The notes under the pieces were generated by a model, which was not told the origin of the DNA, made no database searches, and was given only the letters and a program-made list of their open reading frames with translations. From the NCBI GenBank assembly GCA_965243175.1, contig OZ251532.1, forward strand, positions 124,001 to 188,000: 64,000 nt of DNA. The letters are read 5' to 3'. Below are positions 62,749-64,000 of the stretch, piece after piece. The DNA comes from VXYL01 sp965243175 (lineage in GTDB: Bacteria > Pseudomonadota > Gammaproteobacteria > Pseudomonadales > Azotimanducaceae). The first letter of the stretch is position 1; each line of letters begins with the position of its first letter. The position numbers were made by a program, and so were the translations under genes.

Positions 62749-63446
62749 CCGAAGATGCGCTTGAGCGTTCGCGCCAGCACTTCCCCGGCGAAGGAGAGGA
62801 AGACGCCGCCCATTTCCGGCGTGAAGCGGTTGGGGTCGGCTGCGCCCACTGCCAGCACCGCCTTGAAAGTCGACTGTTCTCTTGCCAGCGGCACGATGGC
62901 GATCGAACCTGGGCCTTCGAGATCGGTGCCGGGGAAGATCGCCCCGTAGTCGTTGGGTCGGTAGACGTCGCAGGCGGGCGCCGTCGCCTCGAAGGCGCGG
63001 CGCAGCGGCCCTTCGAGTTTCGCCGGATCGACGTGCCGGAGCGCGGCGGCGTTCTCGTCCAGCGATTCAGCCGCGTTCGAGACTAAGCAGACCACATGGT
63101 CCGCGCCGAAGCCGGCCACGAAGTGCCGCGTCAGCGCCTCGCTCAGATCCGCCTGCGTATTCGCGTCCATCAACGCCAACGCTAGGGCGCGCATGCCGGC
63201 GAAGGTGCGGTCGTTCTCCTTGGCGACCTCGATCAACGCCGCCAGGCGCTGGTGCATCTGCTGGTTTCTGTCGCGGAGAATCGCCGCCTGCCGGTCCGCG
63301 AGCGAAACTACGGCGCCGGACTTGGCCGGTGGCGGCATCGCCAGGTCCGGCAGCAGGTCCGGGCGGCGGTTGAAGAAATCGTTGTTGTTGGCCAGGAACT
63401 CGGCCACCGCATCGTCGTCGATGCGAATCGGTTCAGCGCGCGTCAT
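62745..63446 (-). CDS. DUF484 family protein (YigA-like)
   Basis: 233 residues. Starts with the family's VAEFLANNNDFFNRRPDLL, has a helix linking to a GAF-like domain and closes with GGVFLSFAGEVLARTLKR. Function unknown; always found between dapF and xerC. Overlaps both neighbours by 4 nt. Confidence 0.93.
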   Translation of the reverse strand: MTRAEPIRIDDDAVAEFLANNNDFFNRRPDLLPDLAMPPPAKSGAVVSLADRQAAILRDRNQQMHQRLAALIEVAKENDRTFAGMRALALALMDANTQADLSEALTRHFVAGFGADHVVCLVSNAAESLDENAAALRHVDPAKLEGPLRRAFEATAPACDVYRPNDYGAIFPGTDLEGPGSIAIVPLAREQSTFKAVLAVGAADPNRFTPEMGGVFLSFAGEVLARTLKRIFG

Positions 63447-64000
63447 ATCCTCACCCGTCCTTGGTAGACAAACTGCACGTCGCCGGAGAGTCTAGCCGTT
63501 TCGCCCCGTCCGCGCCAAGCCACTTGCAGTTCGCCGCCGGGAAGCAGGAACTTGGCGCGTTCGTCGAACCGCCCGTGCAGCCGCCCGGCGACCATCGCCG
63601 CGCAGGCGCCGCTGCCGCAGGCACTGGTTTCCCCGACGCCCCGTTCGTAGACGCGCAAGCGGGCGCAAGTGCGACTCACGACTTGCAGAAAGCCGACGTT
63701 CGCCTGCTTGGGAAAGCGCTCGTGGCTCTGCAGCGCTGCGCCGATTGCATCGACGTTCGCTGCGGCCACGTCGTCGACGAAGATCACCGCATGTGGATTG
63801 CCGAAACCCACCGGCGTGACATCGACGGTTCCCGATGGCACATCGACGGGATAGGAGAGCGCTTCCGTTTCGGCAAGGAAAGGCACTGCCGCCGGATCGG
63901 TGCTCGGCACACCCATGTCCACCTGCACGTTGCCGGAGCCGGAGACGCGGGTGTGGAAGGAACCCTTCGCGACCTGCCATGCGAGGCGGCGCTTGGTCGT
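63443..64000 (-). CDS. dapF: diaminopimelate epimerase, C-terminal part
   Basis: 186 residues of the C-terminal part, running off the right edge; the N-terminal half, with the first active-site Cys, is outside. Visible: VDVTPVGFGNPHAVIFVDDV, QANVGFLQVVS, YERGVGETSACGSGACAA (second active-site Cys) and the C-terminal GELQVAWRG ... VQFVYQGRVRI. Interconverts LL- and meso-diaminopimelate for lysine and peptidoglycan. Overlaps DUF484 by 4 nt. Confidence 0.95.
   Translation of the reverse strand, partial: TTKRRLAWQVAKGSFHTRVSGSGNVQVDMGVPSTDPAAVPFLAETEALSYPVDVPSGTVDVTPVGFGNPHAVIFVDDVAAANVDAIGAALQSHERFPKQANVGFLQVVSRTCARLRVYERGVGETSACGSGACAAMVAGRLHGRFDERAKFLLPGGELQVAWRGRGETARLSGDVQFVYQGRVRI

Overview
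The window is high-GC, densely coded bacterial chromosome. It most resembles a gammaproteobacterium: it has the blocks pyrG-kdsA-eno-ftsB, pcm...nlpD and dapF-DUF484-xerC, plus rpsB-tsf, hemA and zapE, in arrangements typical of that class. The accessory genes (a lanthanide-type PQQ dehydrogenase, CaiB/BaiF CoA transferase, LLM oxidoreductase, flavin halogenase-like protein, LRR and PPC-repeat secreted proteins) suggest a free-living or host-associated environmental lineage rather than an enteric. I saw no rRNA, tRNA, CRISPR array or insertion sequence.

Layout. 1-1.6 kb: hemA and the start of a membrane protein downstream of it. 2.0-14.8 kb: an island of five large secreted or surface proteins and one AT-rich membrane protein, all on the + strand. 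They are a poly-C-containing Ig-like protein, a one-TM protein, a reprolysin-like zinc protease overlapping an LRR lipoprotein, a seven-PPC-repeat/FGE-fold protein and a TSP3/Ig protein. A degenerate module recurs three times in the spacers. 15.0-17.7 kb: zapE and a halogenase-like flavoprotein. 17.8-20.7 kb: a VTT-membrane/disulfide oxidoreductase fusion and an alpha carbonic anhydrase. 20.7-28.8 kb (- strand): nlpD, DUF368, pcm, ftsB, eno, kdsA, pyrG and an amidase. The gene starts and stops overlap by 4 nt at most junctions.

29.0-32.0 kb: a three-gene PQQ alcohol dehydrogenase operon with a periplasmic binding protein and an odd cytochrome c. 32.1-33.5 kb: small toxin-antitoxin-like genes. 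33.6-39.3 kb: a DUF427 gene coupled to a complete Dpp/Opp-type ABC importer. 39.3-41.1 kb: tsf and an rpsB with a long repetitive C-terminal tail. 41.6-46.9 kb: a helical unknown protein, a large secreted unknown protein, a CoA transferase and a methylmalonate-semialdehyde dehydrogenase. 46.9-54.6 kb: a MacAB-like exporter (adaptor, ATPase, two permeases) split by an AAA ATPase gene with its own promoter, then an XRE regulator, a second AAA ATPase and a small protein. That small protein shares its N terminus with another at 32.1 kb. 54.8-58.6 kb: formate dehydrogenase alpha and FdhD. 58.7-64 kb: an LLM oxidoreductase, PPK2, an orphan DNA methyltransferase, xerC, DUF484 and the end of dapF.

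The likeliest undescribed biology is in the 2-15 kb secreted-protein island, with its possible phase-variation tract and eroding shared module, and in the two-ATPase/ABC/XRE cluster at 47-54.6 kb. Gene functions are inferred from motifs read by eye. No database search was run.
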